Below, in pieces: positions 55,232 through 63,659 of a DNA stretch of 64,000 nt. How positions within the stretch are numbered: the stretch's first letter is position 1; each line of letters starts with the position of its first letter. The stretch is taken from NCBI RefSeq assembly GCF_028747985.1, contig NZ_CP118108.1:2857501-2921500 (forward strand), given 5' to 3'. The notes below the pieces were generated by a model. The model ran no database searches. It saw nothing but the letters and a program-made list of their open reading frames with translations, and was not told the DNA's origin. Made by a program: the position numbers and the translations under genes. Source of the DNA: Paenibacillus urinalis. GTDB lineage: Bacteria > Bacillota > Bacilli > Paenibacillales > Paenibacillaceae.

Positions 55232-55232
55232 T

Positions 55233-55276
55233 AAATATAGAGCTGTAAGCCATCTAAAGTATGGTTCACAGCCCTA
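55233..55276 (-). terminator. Terminator of the GH43 gene and intron target
   Basis: AGGGCTGTGAACCAT pairs with ATGGCTTACAGCTCT (two G-T pairs, one mismatch) around ACTTTAG, with ATATTTA before the intron 5' end. This is the terminator hairpin that class C introns target. Confidence 0.85.
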
Positions 55277-55299
55277 TTCATCTTGTTCATTAGTCTGAA

Positions 55300-56460
55300 T
55301 TATTTTTTACGTATCGTAATCTTCGCTTTTGCTGTGTGGCCTGCCGTTTCAAGTGTCCAGCCCGGCTCCCCGAAATAAGGTGTACCGTCAGAGAGCCACA
55401 AGAGCTGCTGTACACGGGCGTGTCGATTAGGATCATATAACGGCTCGCCGGTAATTTCCTTATAGGAACGCGCATGGTAGACGAACAGGATCTCGTAGTC
55501 ATCATTAGACATCACAAAGCTGTTATGCCCGGGACCAAACTGGGAAGTCGACTCATTGCTGACAAATACTAGCTCCTGCGACTTTGTCCATGAAGATGGA
55601 TCGAGCAGATTACTCGTCTCATCCGCTGTCAGCAGACCCATACAATAACGGTCGTCTGTCCCACTGGCCGAGTATGCCATGAAGACGCGGCCATTCTTGA
55701 CCAGAACAGCGGGCCCCTCGTTTACACGATGCCGCTGAATCTCCCACTCATACTCTGGCGAAGAGATCTTAACCGGCTCTGTCGCAATGGACCAAGGCGT
55801 ATCCATCCTAGCAATATACAGGCAAGAGTCCTCGACAATCTGGGCCCATACTAAATATCGCTCTTCCCGATGTTTGAACGTAGTCGCATCGAGGGAGAAG
55901 CTTTCGACCGGCAGCTTGATTCGGCCCTTCTCCATCCACCGCCCCGTTAGTGGATTATCTTCTATGCATTCAAGAACATACGGACGAATCGCCCATTTAT
56001 CATCGGACCTTCCGGCAGCGAAGTAAAGATACCAATTTCCATCTATATAATGAAGCTCTGGCGCCCAAATATGGCTGCCCATCTCGCCTTCTCCGTGTCT
56101 CGTCCAGATCACAATCTCCTCCGCATTGGATAGACCGCAGATCGTTCTGGACCGTCGCAGTATGATTCGATCGTATTCGGGCACAGATCCTGTAAAGTAA
56201 TAGTAACCATCTGTATGTTTAAGCACGTAAGGATCGGCCCGATTCATCACAAGCGGATCCGGGAACTCCTCATTTTTTACTACTCCTTCTACGGTAATCG
56301 TACCTGGCCGCTCGAGTAGAGTCGAATCGATCTCTTCCCACACCACTGGAAAGGTTGTCTTTATTCCACCTTCTAGTCGAACTTCTACACGCTGCGGCAG
56401 CAGTACCGATTCGCCCATTTCCAAGCTAACTGAATAATCATTAATGTCTGTTATTTTCAT
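55300..56460 (-). CDS. GH43 glycoside hydrolase with N-terminal Ig-like domain
   Basis: This 386-residue enzyme has an N-terminal beta-sandwich (about 1-60, Big_4-like, VEVRLEGGIKTTFPV and TITVEGVV) and a five-bladed propeller of the GH43 family. The triad is likely D76 (NRADPYV), D191 (SLDATTF) and E248 (RVNEGPA). Members act on arabino-, xylo- or galactan oligosaccharides. There is no signal peptide. It is on the same strand between the AraC-type regulator and the intron. Confidence 0.85.
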   Translation of the reverse strand: MKITDINDYSVSLEMGESVLLPQRVEVRLEGGIKTTFPVVWEEIDSTLLERPGTITVEGVVKNEEFPDPLVMNRADPYVLKHTDGYYYFTGSVPEYDRIILRRSRTICGLSNAEEIVIWTRHGEGEMGSHIWAPELHYIDGNWYLYFAAGRSDDKWAIRPYVLECIEDNPLTGRWMEKGRIKLPVESFSLDATTFKHREERYLVWAQIVEDSCLYIARMDTPWSIATEPVKISSPEYEWEIQRHRVNEGPAVLVKNGRVFMAYSASGTDDRYCMGLLTADETSNLLDPSSWTKSQELVFVSNESTSQFGPGHNSFVMSNDDYEILFVYHARSYKEITGEPLYDPNRHARVQQLLWLSDGTPYFGEPGWTLETAGHTAKAKITIRKK

Positions 56461-56513
56461 CTCAGCACCTGTATCCTTTCAAAATTCATATCTCGCAACC
56501 GCTTTCATAAATT

Positions 56514-58118
56514 CTAACCTCTATATTCTTCAGGACTTACACCGACGATTTTTTTGAAAATTTTGCTGAAGTACGTGTAATTGTGGTAACCAACTTTATC
56601 TGCTACCTCATATATACGTAATCTTCGATCCTCTAAATATGACTTTGCCTTCTCGATACGAACGCGAGTCAAATACGAGACAAAATTTTCATTCTTCTCT
56701 TGTTTAAATACTCGGCTCAAATAGGATGAGTTCACATTAATCTGACTGGCTACGCTCTGGAGGGTGATATCTTCCGCGTAGTACTGACGGATGATGTCGA
56801 CAGCGATGTCTGCATAGCTGAGTTCCTGCATGGTGCGGGTTTTCGTTTGCAAACATTCCAGCACATAATCCTGCACAATCCGGTGCAGTTCATTCCATGT
56901 CTCAGCAGCAGAGACAGACTCATAAGGTGACATTCTATCGGATAACAGAAGCTCCCTTGAAGCTTGGGAGAACTCAGTATTGAAGATTTCCAGGAACAGT
57001 ACGTAGGCCTTGCGGACAGCATACTCGTCAGCCCACGCTTCCACTAGCTTCATACGAAATTGCTCCAAGTAGCTACTTATCTTCTCCACCTTATGACTTT
57101 CAAGAACAAGTCGCAGCTCATACTCAAGATCTCGGATCAATGGATATTGACCGCCTGCGCGATTGGTTGAGACTGTCGCATCTGTAAAGAAATGAACGCT
57201 GCTGCTATCGGTAAAGAAACGATGCCGCCATGCGGTATCTGCCTCTCGATATGCCCTCTTCAGAGATATGAGATCCGGAACGATCGTGCTCACTCCGACG
57301 GAAAAAGTGATATTCATGAAGTCCTTCATGGACCCGAGAATCTTATTGTTCAGCTTCTCTATGTCCTTCCGCCAAGACCCTTCCTCCGTTGGAGCTGCAT
57401 TGCGGATTACCAGGTATTCGGAAGAGCTCTCCACAATAATTTCGCAGTCGGCTCTTGTCGGTGTCACCTCTTTAATGACATTCAAGATCGAGAAACGCAG
57501 CAATTTCTCATCCTTCTCCTTGTATTTCTTTCTTACTTCTTCGAATTGATCCATTTTGAATTTGATGATCACAAGATCATGCGGATTTAAGCGAACCTGA
57601 AGCTGTTCCGCCTTGACGGCAGCCTGTTCCCCAATTGGAAGGCCACTTATTAAATCCTTAAAGAAGTTTTCCTTCAGATGAGTCAAGCTCTGCGTATAAT
57701 GAAACGGCGCCGCAAACAAGCGATCCTCGCTGCCAATCTTGGACAACATTTTTCCACGAATTCTTGTCAGCAAGTCTGTAAGCGATGCCGGTGAGATTTC
57801 GCTCTTGATTAAATAGTCCAGCGCACCAAGCCTAAGTGCTTCCTTAACATAGTCTATCTCATCAAAATTACTAAGAATGACATATCTGCAGTCCGGAAAT
57901 CTCTTCGATATTTCACGTATCAACTCCAGGCCATCCATAAGTGGCATTTTGATATCCGTAATGATTAAATCAGGAGTGCTTTCAAGCGCAATTTCGAGAG
58001 CTTCTTTGCCATTCCCTGCTTCTCCGACAATGCGGAATCCATGCTCTTCCCACAATAACGAGGAACGGATTCCGATTCGCATCAGCATTTCATCATCCAC
58101 GATCATCAATTTATACAT
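56514..58118 (-). CDS. AraC-type response regulator (YesN-like)
   Basis: This protein of about 534 residues starts at MYKLMIVDDEMLM (AGGG six bases upstream), with phosphoacceptor D55 (IITDIKMP), a long central region and a C-terminal AraC domain (ITLQSVASQINVNSSYLSRV, then VSYLTRVRIEKAKSYL and YFSKIFKKIVGVSPEEYR). It lies 53 bases upstream of GH43 and likely controls the GH43 and sugar-transporter genes. Its kinase partner should be the YesM-type gene at 51497-53278. Confidence 0.9.
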   Translation of the reverse strand: MYKLMIVDDEMLMRIGIRSSLLWEEHGFRIVGEAGNGKEALEIALESTPDLIITDIKMPLMDGLELIREISKRFPDCRYVILSNFDEIDYVKEALRLGALDYLIKSEISPASLTDLLTRIRGKMLSKIGSEDRLFAAPFHYTQSLTHLKENFFKDLISGLPIGEQAAVKAEQLQVRLNPHDLVIIKFKMDQFEEVRKKYKEKDEKLLRFSILNVIKEVTPTRADCEIIVESSSEYLVIRNAAPTEEGSWRKDIEKLNNKILGSMKDFMNITFSVGVSTIVPDLISLKRAYREADTAWRHRFFTDSSSVHFFTDATVSTNRAGGQYPLIRDLEYELRLVLESHKVEKISSYLEQFRMKLVEAWADEYAVRKAYVLFLEIFNTEFSQASRELLLSDRMSPYESVSAAETWNELHRIVQDYVLECLQTKTRTMQELSYADIAVDIIRQYYAEDITLQSVASQINVNSSYLSRVFKQEKNENFVSYLTRVRIEKAKSYLEDRRLRIYEVADKVGYHNYTYFSKIFKKIVGVSPEEYRG

Positions 58119-58415
58119 CCATATCCCTCGATTTCCCTGAATTGCTCTACTAATTCGATAGTTGACACGGAATTCCTGCCGTAGGTAGTTGATCACAATG
58201 AAGTATACTGGAATTATACAAGAAGATTTCGCAGCACTTATAGCATATCTCCCAAATGTCGGTATACCGTAGCTTCATCACCTCCATTCCTCACACTTCT
58301 TTCCAATCATTGATGTTAACTGTGAAAACCTTCACTTATTTTATTACGTTAAGGTCTTAATCTTATGGGGTAAGAGAAACTATAAAACTAACAAAGCGTT
58401 AAGGAGTGACTCAAC

Positions 58416-59393
58416 ATGAAAAAAGTATTTATTCTTGGTCAAACCGGTTTTCTTGGTTATTATACAGCTTTAGAACTAAATAAGCGTCATTATCAAGTGT
58501 CTGGTATCTCACTTCCTCCAGCTGTTGCTGACAGCCTGTTCCCTGAAGAAATCGAGGAATTATACGGGGACCTCAACCAATATACAGACGAAGAAATTAT
58601 TAAGCTTCTGGATGGTGTCTATGCCTTCATCTATGCGGCAGGTGCGGATGAGCGAATCGTTCCTGACGCTCCTGCTGTGAAGTTTTTTTACGAAGCAAAT
58701 GTTTTGCCTACCCAGCGGCTAGCCCGACTTGCCAGACAAGCTGGTGTCAAAAAATTTGTCTTGTTCGGCTCTTACTTTGCACACTTTGCAGAAAAATGGA
58801 CCGATCTTAACCTCAAAACACATCATGCATATCCACGTACACGCTTGTTGCAGGAGGAAATTGCAATCATGGAAAGCCATGGTCAGATGGATGTTATGAC
58901 ACTCCGTTTGCCGTATATTTTTGGTACAATGCCGGGTCGGACGCCGCTATGGACGATGATGGTTGATAGAGTAAGAGACCAGGACAGCGTACCCGTATTA
59001 CCGGGCGGCACTGCTATGGTTACCGCACAGCAAGTTGCACAGGCGGCTGTTGGCGCCATCGAATTTGGTCAGCACCAAGGGAAATACGCGATCTGTGATA
59101 CAAATATGAAGCATACCGAATTCTTCCAGATGATCGCTGATGAACTTGGTCAGACGAATACTAAGATTGTGGAAGTTCCACTTGAGGCCATGAAACCAGC
59201 AATGGAACAGCATAATGCTCAGGTCATGTCCGCTGGTAAAGAGCATGGCATCCATTTGGATGTCACTGCTGTCATTCAAAGCCGTGATGCCTATCTAGAT
59301 CCCGAAGACACGATGCCAATACTGAAATATGAGAAAGATGACATTTATGCTAGTATACGAGAAACCCTGAACCACTGTGTACAAGTGCGCTAA
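58416..59393 (+). CDS. NAD-dependent epimerase/dehydratase (extended SDR)
   Basis: This 325-residue protein has a Rossmann GxxGxxG (FILGQTGFLGYYTALELN), then LYGDLNQYTDEEI, and a C-terminal substrate-binding half with RLPYIFGTMPGR. The classic YxxxK motif of SDR proteins is not clearly recognisable, so catalysis may be atypical or the protein may be a regulatory or binding relative. The start follows AAGGAGTGA. It is a single-gene unit ending at a strong terminator. Confidence 0.8.
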   Translation: MKKVFILGQTGFLGYYTALELNKRHYQVSGISLPPAVADSLFPEEIEELYGDLNQYTDEEIIKLLDGVYAFIYAAGADERIVPDAPAVKFFYEANVLPTQRLARLARQAGVKKFVLFGSYFAHFAEKWTDLNLKTHHAYPRTRLLQEEIAIMESHGQMDVMTLRLPYIFGTMPGRTPLWTMMVDRVRDQDSVPVLPGGTAMVTAQQVAQAAVGAIEFGQHQGKYAICDTNMKHTEFFQMIADELGQTNTKIVEVPLEAMKPAMEQHNAQVMSAGKEHGIHLDVTAVIQSRDAYLDPEDTMPILKYEKDDIYASIRETLNHCVQVR

Positions 59394-59435
59394 GAATTGG
59401 ATAACGTTAAATAGGTACACAAATCTAGTAATTTC

Positions 59436-59485
59436 AAAAAACCTTATGGAGCTTTGTAGATGTAAGATGCTCCATAAGGTTTTTT
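59436..59485. terminator. Convergent Rho-independent terminator
   Basis: AAAAAACCTTATGGAGC and GCTCCATAAGGTTTTTT form a perfect 17-base stem with a 16-base loop. T runs flank both sides, so it can end the epimerase gene and, on the other strand, the PadR-DUF1048 unit. Confidence 0.9.
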
Positions 59486-59491
59486 GATAAG

Positions 59492-59809
59492 TTAACTACC
59501 TTTTTGATTATTAGACTCCTGATAGATATCGGCATAGGTTTTTGAATCTTTGATAAGGTTATCGCAGAAAGCAGCTACGTCACTGCCCGTTACCTCGAGC
59601 ACACCTTTACCCGAGGCAGCACCCTCTTCAAAAAGATCGACAATCCCCGAGAGCAAACCTGTTCCTTCGGTCAATTCTACAGGACCCACCTTAAAGAGAT
59701 ATTTTTGAATTTCTTTGTAGACAATCTGATAATCCTGCGGGAGCGCTTTGACACGTGCAACGTGGGCTCGCCATTCCTTTTTGCCTTCGATGATATCTTG
59801 TATTCGCAT
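59492..59809 (-). CDS. DUF1048-type protein (second copy)
   Basis: This 105-residue protein (DIIEGKKEWRAHVARVKALP; GVLEVTGSDVAAFCDNLI) belongs to the DUF1048 family of small soluble helical proteins. It follows the first DUF1048 gene by nine bases, after GGAGGG. The two proteins share an outline (a KALP/KKLP-like segment, a GKGVLEV/GQSVQEV G-D-hA-FC block) and probably arose by duplication. Confidence 0.8.
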   Translation of the reverse strand: MRIQDIIEGKKEWRAHVARVKALPQDYQIVYKEIQKYLFKVGPVELTEGTGLLSGIVDLFEEGAASGKGVLEVTGSDVAAFCDNLIKDSKTYADIYQESNNQKGS

Positions 59810-59818
59810 TTCACCCTC

Positions 59819-60166
59819 CTATTTACCTAATTTTTTGGCAATATTATTATTGAACTGATCACGCCACTTATCTCGATAAGACTTTGCTCCTTCTTCGCCG
59901 GCCAGTGCTGAACAGAAGCCTTTAATATCACCACCAAGCACCTCTTGGACACTCTGACCCTCTGCCGCTGTTTCTTCGAACAGGCCAAGTACACCGTCTA
60001 GAATAGGCATCAGATTACGGCCTGAGAAATCGGAGTGAGGCCAGAGATTGATATTAATCTCTTCCCATGCGGCTTGATAATCTGCAGGCAGCTTTTTCGC
60101 ACGCGAATCAAAAGCTTTCATTTCTTTCGTCATATCACTGCCGGTAATTTTCTCCCAAAAATTCAT
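59819..60166 (-). CDS. DUF1048-type protein (first copy)
   Basis: This 115-residue protein (ITGSDMTKEMKAFDSRAKKLP; VQEVLGGDIKGFCSALA) is a DUF1048 family member. Its ATG overlaps the PadR-type stop by four bases (ATGA). In Firmicutes DUF1048 genes are usually found with PadR regulators, as here. Function unknown; perhaps a partner or effector of the regulator. Confidence 0.82.
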   Translation of the reverse strand: MNFWEKITGSDMTKEMKAFDSRAKKLPADYQAAWEEININLWPHSDFSGRNLMPILDGVLGLFEETAAEGQSVQEVLGGDIKGFCSALAGEEGAKSYRDKWRDQFNNNIAKKLGK

Positions 60167-60498
60167 TCTATCCCCTCCTTTAACTCATTCATTTTTGAGG
60201 ATACGAACTCCCATTTGACCCAGAACTTCTGTAACTCCTTACGCCCTGTATCGTTGATTGCGTAAAATTTTCGTGGTGGTCCGATGTCTGAAGGCTTCTT
60301 AGTAACCTCCACCAGTTTGTTCTTTTCAAGTCGGATCAGGATGGTATACACTGTTCCCTCCACAACATCGGTAAAGCCGAGGGCGTTTAATCTCCGGGTA
60401 ATATCATATCCATAGGTTTCTTCGCGGCTTATAATTTCAAGGACACAGCCCTCAAGCACACCTTTGAGCATTTCCGTTAAGTTTTCCAACACATTCAC
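60163..60498 (-). CDS. PadR-type transcriptional regulator
   Basis: This 111-residue PadR protein has the winged helix (LEGCVLEIISREETYGYDIT, then EGTVYTILIRLEKNKLVEVT and GPPRKFYAINDTGRKEL) and a short C-terminal helix, as in the PadR-s1 type. It is the first gene of a three-gene unit with two DUF1048 genes and probably autoregulates it. A promoter upstream is seen with TTGACT (60577-60572) and TACTTT (60553-60548), spacing 18. Confidence 0.88.
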   Translation of the reverse strand: MNVLENLTEMLKGVLEGCVLEIISREETYGYDITRRLNALGFTDVVEGTVYTILIRLEKNKLVEVTKKPSDIGPPRKFYAINDTGRKELQKFWVKWEFVSSKMNELKEGIE

Positions 60499-60547
60499 CC
60501 TTCACTATTCTGTATGACTGGTATGCAGTATTACTTACTACCGCTAT

Positions 60548-60577
60548 AAAGTATCACGTAGTAGCTTACAAAGTCAA
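60548..60577 (-). promoter_or_regulatory. Promoter of the PadR-DUF1048 unit
   Basis: On the minus strand TTGACT and TACTTT are spaced by 18 bases. Flanking GTAGTA and TACTAC arms (60561 and 60538 regions) could be PadR contacts, though this is uncertain. Confidence 0.55.
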
Positions 60578-60606
60578 GTCTTTGCTGTTCAATAATACTT
60601 TACTGT

Positions 60607-61632
60607 CTAACCCTTCATAACGATGACGGCTTTTCCTTTCAACCGGCCTTCTCCAATATCTCGAAATGCCTGGGCTGCTTCACTCAGTGGGTACTCCTTA
60701 TCAACTACCGGCAAGACCTGTCCTATTTCGACAAGTTCCTTCCACACCTGCTGATCTCCGTCGTTTGGTTTGTGGATGAGCAGCATCATTTTCTTTTTTT
60801 CTATTCTAGAAACGAAAGGGGCGAGCAATAGATTTTGGAAAATGTGAAACATCGTGCCGCCGATCATCACATATCTCCCGCCCTTGTTTAGTGCTCGTTT
60901 TAAAGAAAATGCGGAGCGATTTCCAACGACATCAAGAATTAAATCGTATTTAATCCCCCTTGTAGTAAAGTCCTCTTTCATATAATCAAGGACATGGTCC
61001 GTACCTATAGCTCGCAGCATATCCAGCTTCTCTGCACTGTCTACTCCTGTCACTTCTGCTCCATGCAATTTGGCATATTGAATGGCAAACGTTCCTACTC
61101 CCCCACCGGCTCCGTTAATAAGAACACGTTCGCCTTGTTGCAGTCTTCCCCTGTCACGCAGACCTTGCAGGGCTAGAACGGCTGCCTGAGGGATGGCGGC
61201 TGCCTGAACATAGCTGATTGCAGCAGGCTTTGGTGTTAAGGCATTTTCGTTAGCACATACATACTCTGCGAATCCACCCCAGCCACATCCAGAAAGATCC
61301 CCAAACACCTCATCTCCTCGTTTAAATCTGGTGACATCCGCTCCAACCGTAATTACCTTTCCTGCTACGTCAGCGCCCAGAATTCGGTAACGAGGCTGCT
61401 GAAATGCACCGATACGGTTTGCGAATGGCTTTCCACGAAGCAGATCCCAATCCCAGGAATTTATTGAGGTCGCATGGACTTCAATCAATACTTCATTTTC
61501 CTTGGGCACAGGGACTGCTACTTTATCTAATCTTAGAGCTTCTGGCGTTCCATAGGTATCGTATACCATCGCCTTCATGAAGTGTGTACCCTGCTTGCCG
61601 GACAATCCATTGTTATCCATTCTTTCTCTCAT
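60607..61632 (-). CDS. Zinc-type alcohol dehydrogenase-like (quinone oxidoreductase) protein
   Basis: This protein of about 341 residues belongs to the MDR superfamily: KAMVYDTYGTPEALRLDKV near the N-terminus, a HATSINSWDWDLLRG segment, and the Rossmann NGAGGGVGTFAIQYAKLHG. It lacks the catalytic zinc ligands of true alcohol dehydrogenases, fitting the NADPH-quinone oxidoreductase group. The chosen ATG has GGAG seven bases upstream; the conserved core starts at the ATG at 61578. It is a single-gene unit. Confidence 0.82.
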   Translation of the reverse strand: MRERMDNNGLSGKQGTHFMKAMVYDTYGTPEALRLDKVAVPVPKENEVLIEVHATSINSWDWDLLRGKPFANRIGAFQQPRYRILGADVAGKVITVGADVTRFKRGDEVFGDLSGCGWGGFAEYVCANENALTPKPAAISYVQAAAIPQAAVLALQGLRDRGRLQQGERVLINGAGGGVGTFAIQYAKLHGAEVTGVDSAEKLDMLRAIGTDHVLDYMKEDFTTRGIKYDLILDVVGNRSAFSLKRALNKGGRYVMIGGTMFHIFQNLLLAPFVSRIEKKKMMLLIHKPNDGDQQVWKELVEIGQVLPVVDKEYPLSEAAQAFRDIGEGRLKGKAVIVMKG

Positions 61633-61803
61633 GATCATTCTCCATTCAATAGACTCATGTGTGTCGATATTCAGAAATCCCCCGTAAAACACATAAATAA
61701 TGATCATTCTTATTCACAAGAAATCATTCACTTCCAAATGTCTGATACGCTGTGAATATTTAGAGGTTTCACATTCGATCTATTCCGATATTAAATGACA
61801 AAA

Positions 61804-61836
61804 AGGAACCGCAGCAATACTGTTCGCCGCGGTTCT
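61804..61836 (-). terminator. Rho-independent terminator after alpha/beta hydrolase gene
   Basis: On the minus strand GAACCGCGGC and GCTGCGGTTC pair (one mismatch) around a ten-base loop and are followed by CTTTTTG. It lies just downstream of the hydrolase stop codon. Confidence 0.8.
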
Positions 61837-61845
61837 TCAGTATGA

Positions 61846-62613
61846 TTATTGATTGTTAATTTCGGTGATCCAATCCTCTATAGCCGTAACAACTTCTTGT
61901 AATTGTTCCTCTTCATCAATGGCTGGATCATTATCCCCTTTTTGCTTCCCATAGGATCCGAATTGTCCATGGTTGCCTCCTTCTACACTAACATAAAAGG
62001 TATCTTCAGGCAGGTTCGTCTTGGAGCTCTCCCAAACCTCCTGATTAAGCACTCCATCCGCTGTACCTGTAATTTGCAGCGCAGACAGATCCGTATCTTT
62101 TAATGTTCCGGACTCGTCAGCATAGGAAGCCAAGAAAAATACCCCCTCAAGCTCCTCTCTATGCTCATTAGCATATCTGGCTGCAAATGCGCCTCCTAGA
62201 GAGTGTCCCCCAATTACAAACGACTCATCTGGATGTTCTTCCAGAAAAGAGTCCGCTTTGTTTTGACCAAATATGGCCAAATTAAGAGGCATCTCGGCAA
62301 TGTATGTTCGATGTCCCCGTTTAGCCAGTTCTCTCGCAAAGAGAGAATAGCTTTCCGGTTCGACTAGCCCGCCTGGATAAAAAATAATATTAGGCTCGTT
62401 AATCTTTCCAGTTTCAGGCTCAAATTTATAACCCTCTTTGACCTTCGTTACTTTAACCTGATCATCACTCTGTGAAGCGAACTCTGCTTGTTGGGAAGGA
62501 CTATAAGTTATGGAATTTAAGTACACCCATAAACCAATAACAACAACTACGATGAGCAGGCAGCCCCATAATAATATTTTATTCCATTTCACCTTTTTTG
62601 CCTTTTTTGTCAA
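61846..62613 (-). CDS. Membrane-anchored alpha/beta hydrolase
   Basis: This 255-residue protein has an N-terminal membrane helix (about 13-33) and a soluble alpha/beta-hydrolase domain. The nucleophile S138 lies in GGHSLGG, with D186 (GTADG) and H215 (GGNHGQ) completing the triad. It starts with TTG behind GAAGG. It is transcribed divergently from a TetR-type gene with a palindrome between them, so it is likely repressed by that protein. Substrate is unknown. Confidence 0.83.
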   Translation of the reverse strand: MTKKAKKVKWNKILLWGCLLIVVVVIGLWVYLNSITYSPSQQAEFASQSDDQVKVTKVKEGYKFEPETGKINEPNIIFYPGGLVEPESYSLFARELAKRGHRTYIAEMPLNLAIFGQNKADSFLEEHPDESFVIGGHSLGGAFAARYANEHREELEGVFFLASYADESGTLKDTDLSALQITGTADGVLNQEVWESSKTNLPEDTFYVSVEGGNHGQFGSYGKQKGDNDPAIDEEEQLQEVVTAIEDWITEINNQ

Positions 62614-62770
62614 AGCTATAACACCTTCTTAATCATTATATTTCGATGCCCATCTTCAATGACTGCAGCAATCAGCGATTCGTCCCCGTATCCAACCTTA
62701 GGCTCTGTAAGGATGAAGATACCGTTCGCTTTCTTCATTGTCATTGAATTAATGGATCATTTCTAGTAAA

Positions 62771-62792
62771 TTATATTTACCAGTAAGTATAA
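62771..62792. promoter_or_regulatory. TetR-operator-like palindrome
   Basis: TTATATTTAC-CA-GTAAGTATAA is a 10-2-10 inverted repeat with one mismatch, between the divergent hydrolase and TetR-type genes, about 70 bases before the regulator start. This position fits an operator controlling both. Confidence 0.6.
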
Positions 62793-62861
62793 TTACAAGT
62801 TCATTTGTTGATATATTTGTTCACATCGATCAATTGTCACAAAATTTTCACGGAGGTTCTA

Positions 62862-63494
62862 ATGGCAAATAAAGAGATTCAACGTTCACCAGGAAGACCG
62901 AAACAAGCAGAACAAGAGTTATCCAAACAAGAACTTATTCTCCAAACAGCTGCACAGCTGTTTATGCAGCATGGCTATGAGCCCGTATCGCTCCAACAAA
63001 TTTCTAAAGCTTGCCATGTGACCAAACCGACCATCTACTATCATTTCACCAGTAAGTCAGAGCTTTTTAAAGCCGCGGTTACGATCATGTTCAATAATGT
63101 GCATCAACATACGTCACGATTATTAAGAGATGCAGAGCATCTGGAAGAAGGATTACTAAAGGTTGCAGAAGCAAGATTAGCCAATCCCCATGCGGAAATT
63201 GAGACGCTTCTAAGAGAAGCGGAGAAGTTTCTGAGTGAGGAACAGATACGCGAAATTAGGGAAGCTGAAAATCAAATTTACGAGGAATTAGCTGACTATT
63301 TTCGAGAGGCGATGGAACGTAATATACTTCGAAAGAATAATCCAATGCTTCTAGCACAAACTTTCTCAACCATGATGGTGATCGGGAATAAGAATGAAAC
63401 GGTAAGTGAATATAATTCCGCTGCTAAGCTAGGCAAGGAGCTCGTGGACATTTTCTTGCGCGGTACATTATCAGGATCATCCGCCCTCCTGTGA
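62862..63494 (+). CDS. TetR-type transcriptional regulator
   Basis: This protein of about 210 residues starts at MANKEIQRSPGRPKQ, after GGAGG five bases upstream. It has a TetR helix-turn-helix (ILQTAAQLFMQHGYEPVSLQ, then ISKACHVTKPTIYYHF) and a C-terminal helical ligand domain. A palindrome between it and the divergent hydrolase gene is its likely operator. The ligand is unknown. Confidence 0.88.
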   Translation: MANKEIQRSPGRPKQAEQELSKQELILQTAAQLFMQHGYEPVSLQQISKACHVTKPTIYYHFTSKSELFKAAVTIMFNNVHQHTSRLLRDAEHLEEGLLKVAEARLANPHAEIETLLREAEKFLSEEQIREIREAENQIYEELADYFREAMERNILRKNNPMLLAQTFSTMMVIGNKNETVSEYNSAAKLGKELVDIFLRGTLSGSSALL

Positions 63495-63659
63495 GCCTAA
63501 CGAGTTTTTGTGTCTGAATCATAATAAAAATCCCCTTCGTTCAACAAGTAAGCAAAATCGAGGTTACCCGATCTATTACTACACTTGTTTACTAGCAGGG
63601 GCTGCTTATGGTTTATGCGTAAAAATTGGATGCTATCACGCCTATTCTCATAGTTCCAT

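Larger units (their letters stand above)
53329..55232 (-). mobile_element. Group IIC intron (retroelement)
   Basis: On the minus strand the element begins GTGCGCCC (55232), close to the group II 5' consensus GTGYG. It contains a maturase gene and then domain V (ACCGCCGTATACC-GAAC-GGTACGTACGGTGGT at 53374-53406 with a four-base loop) and domain VI, where GGCTACTC pairs with GGGTAGCC, ending CCTACTCGAT near 53329. The length is about 1.9 kb. The start lies seven bases after the GH43 terminator hairpin. Insertion right after a terminator is characteristic of class C introns. Exact 3' junction is within one or two bases. Confidence 0.88.
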
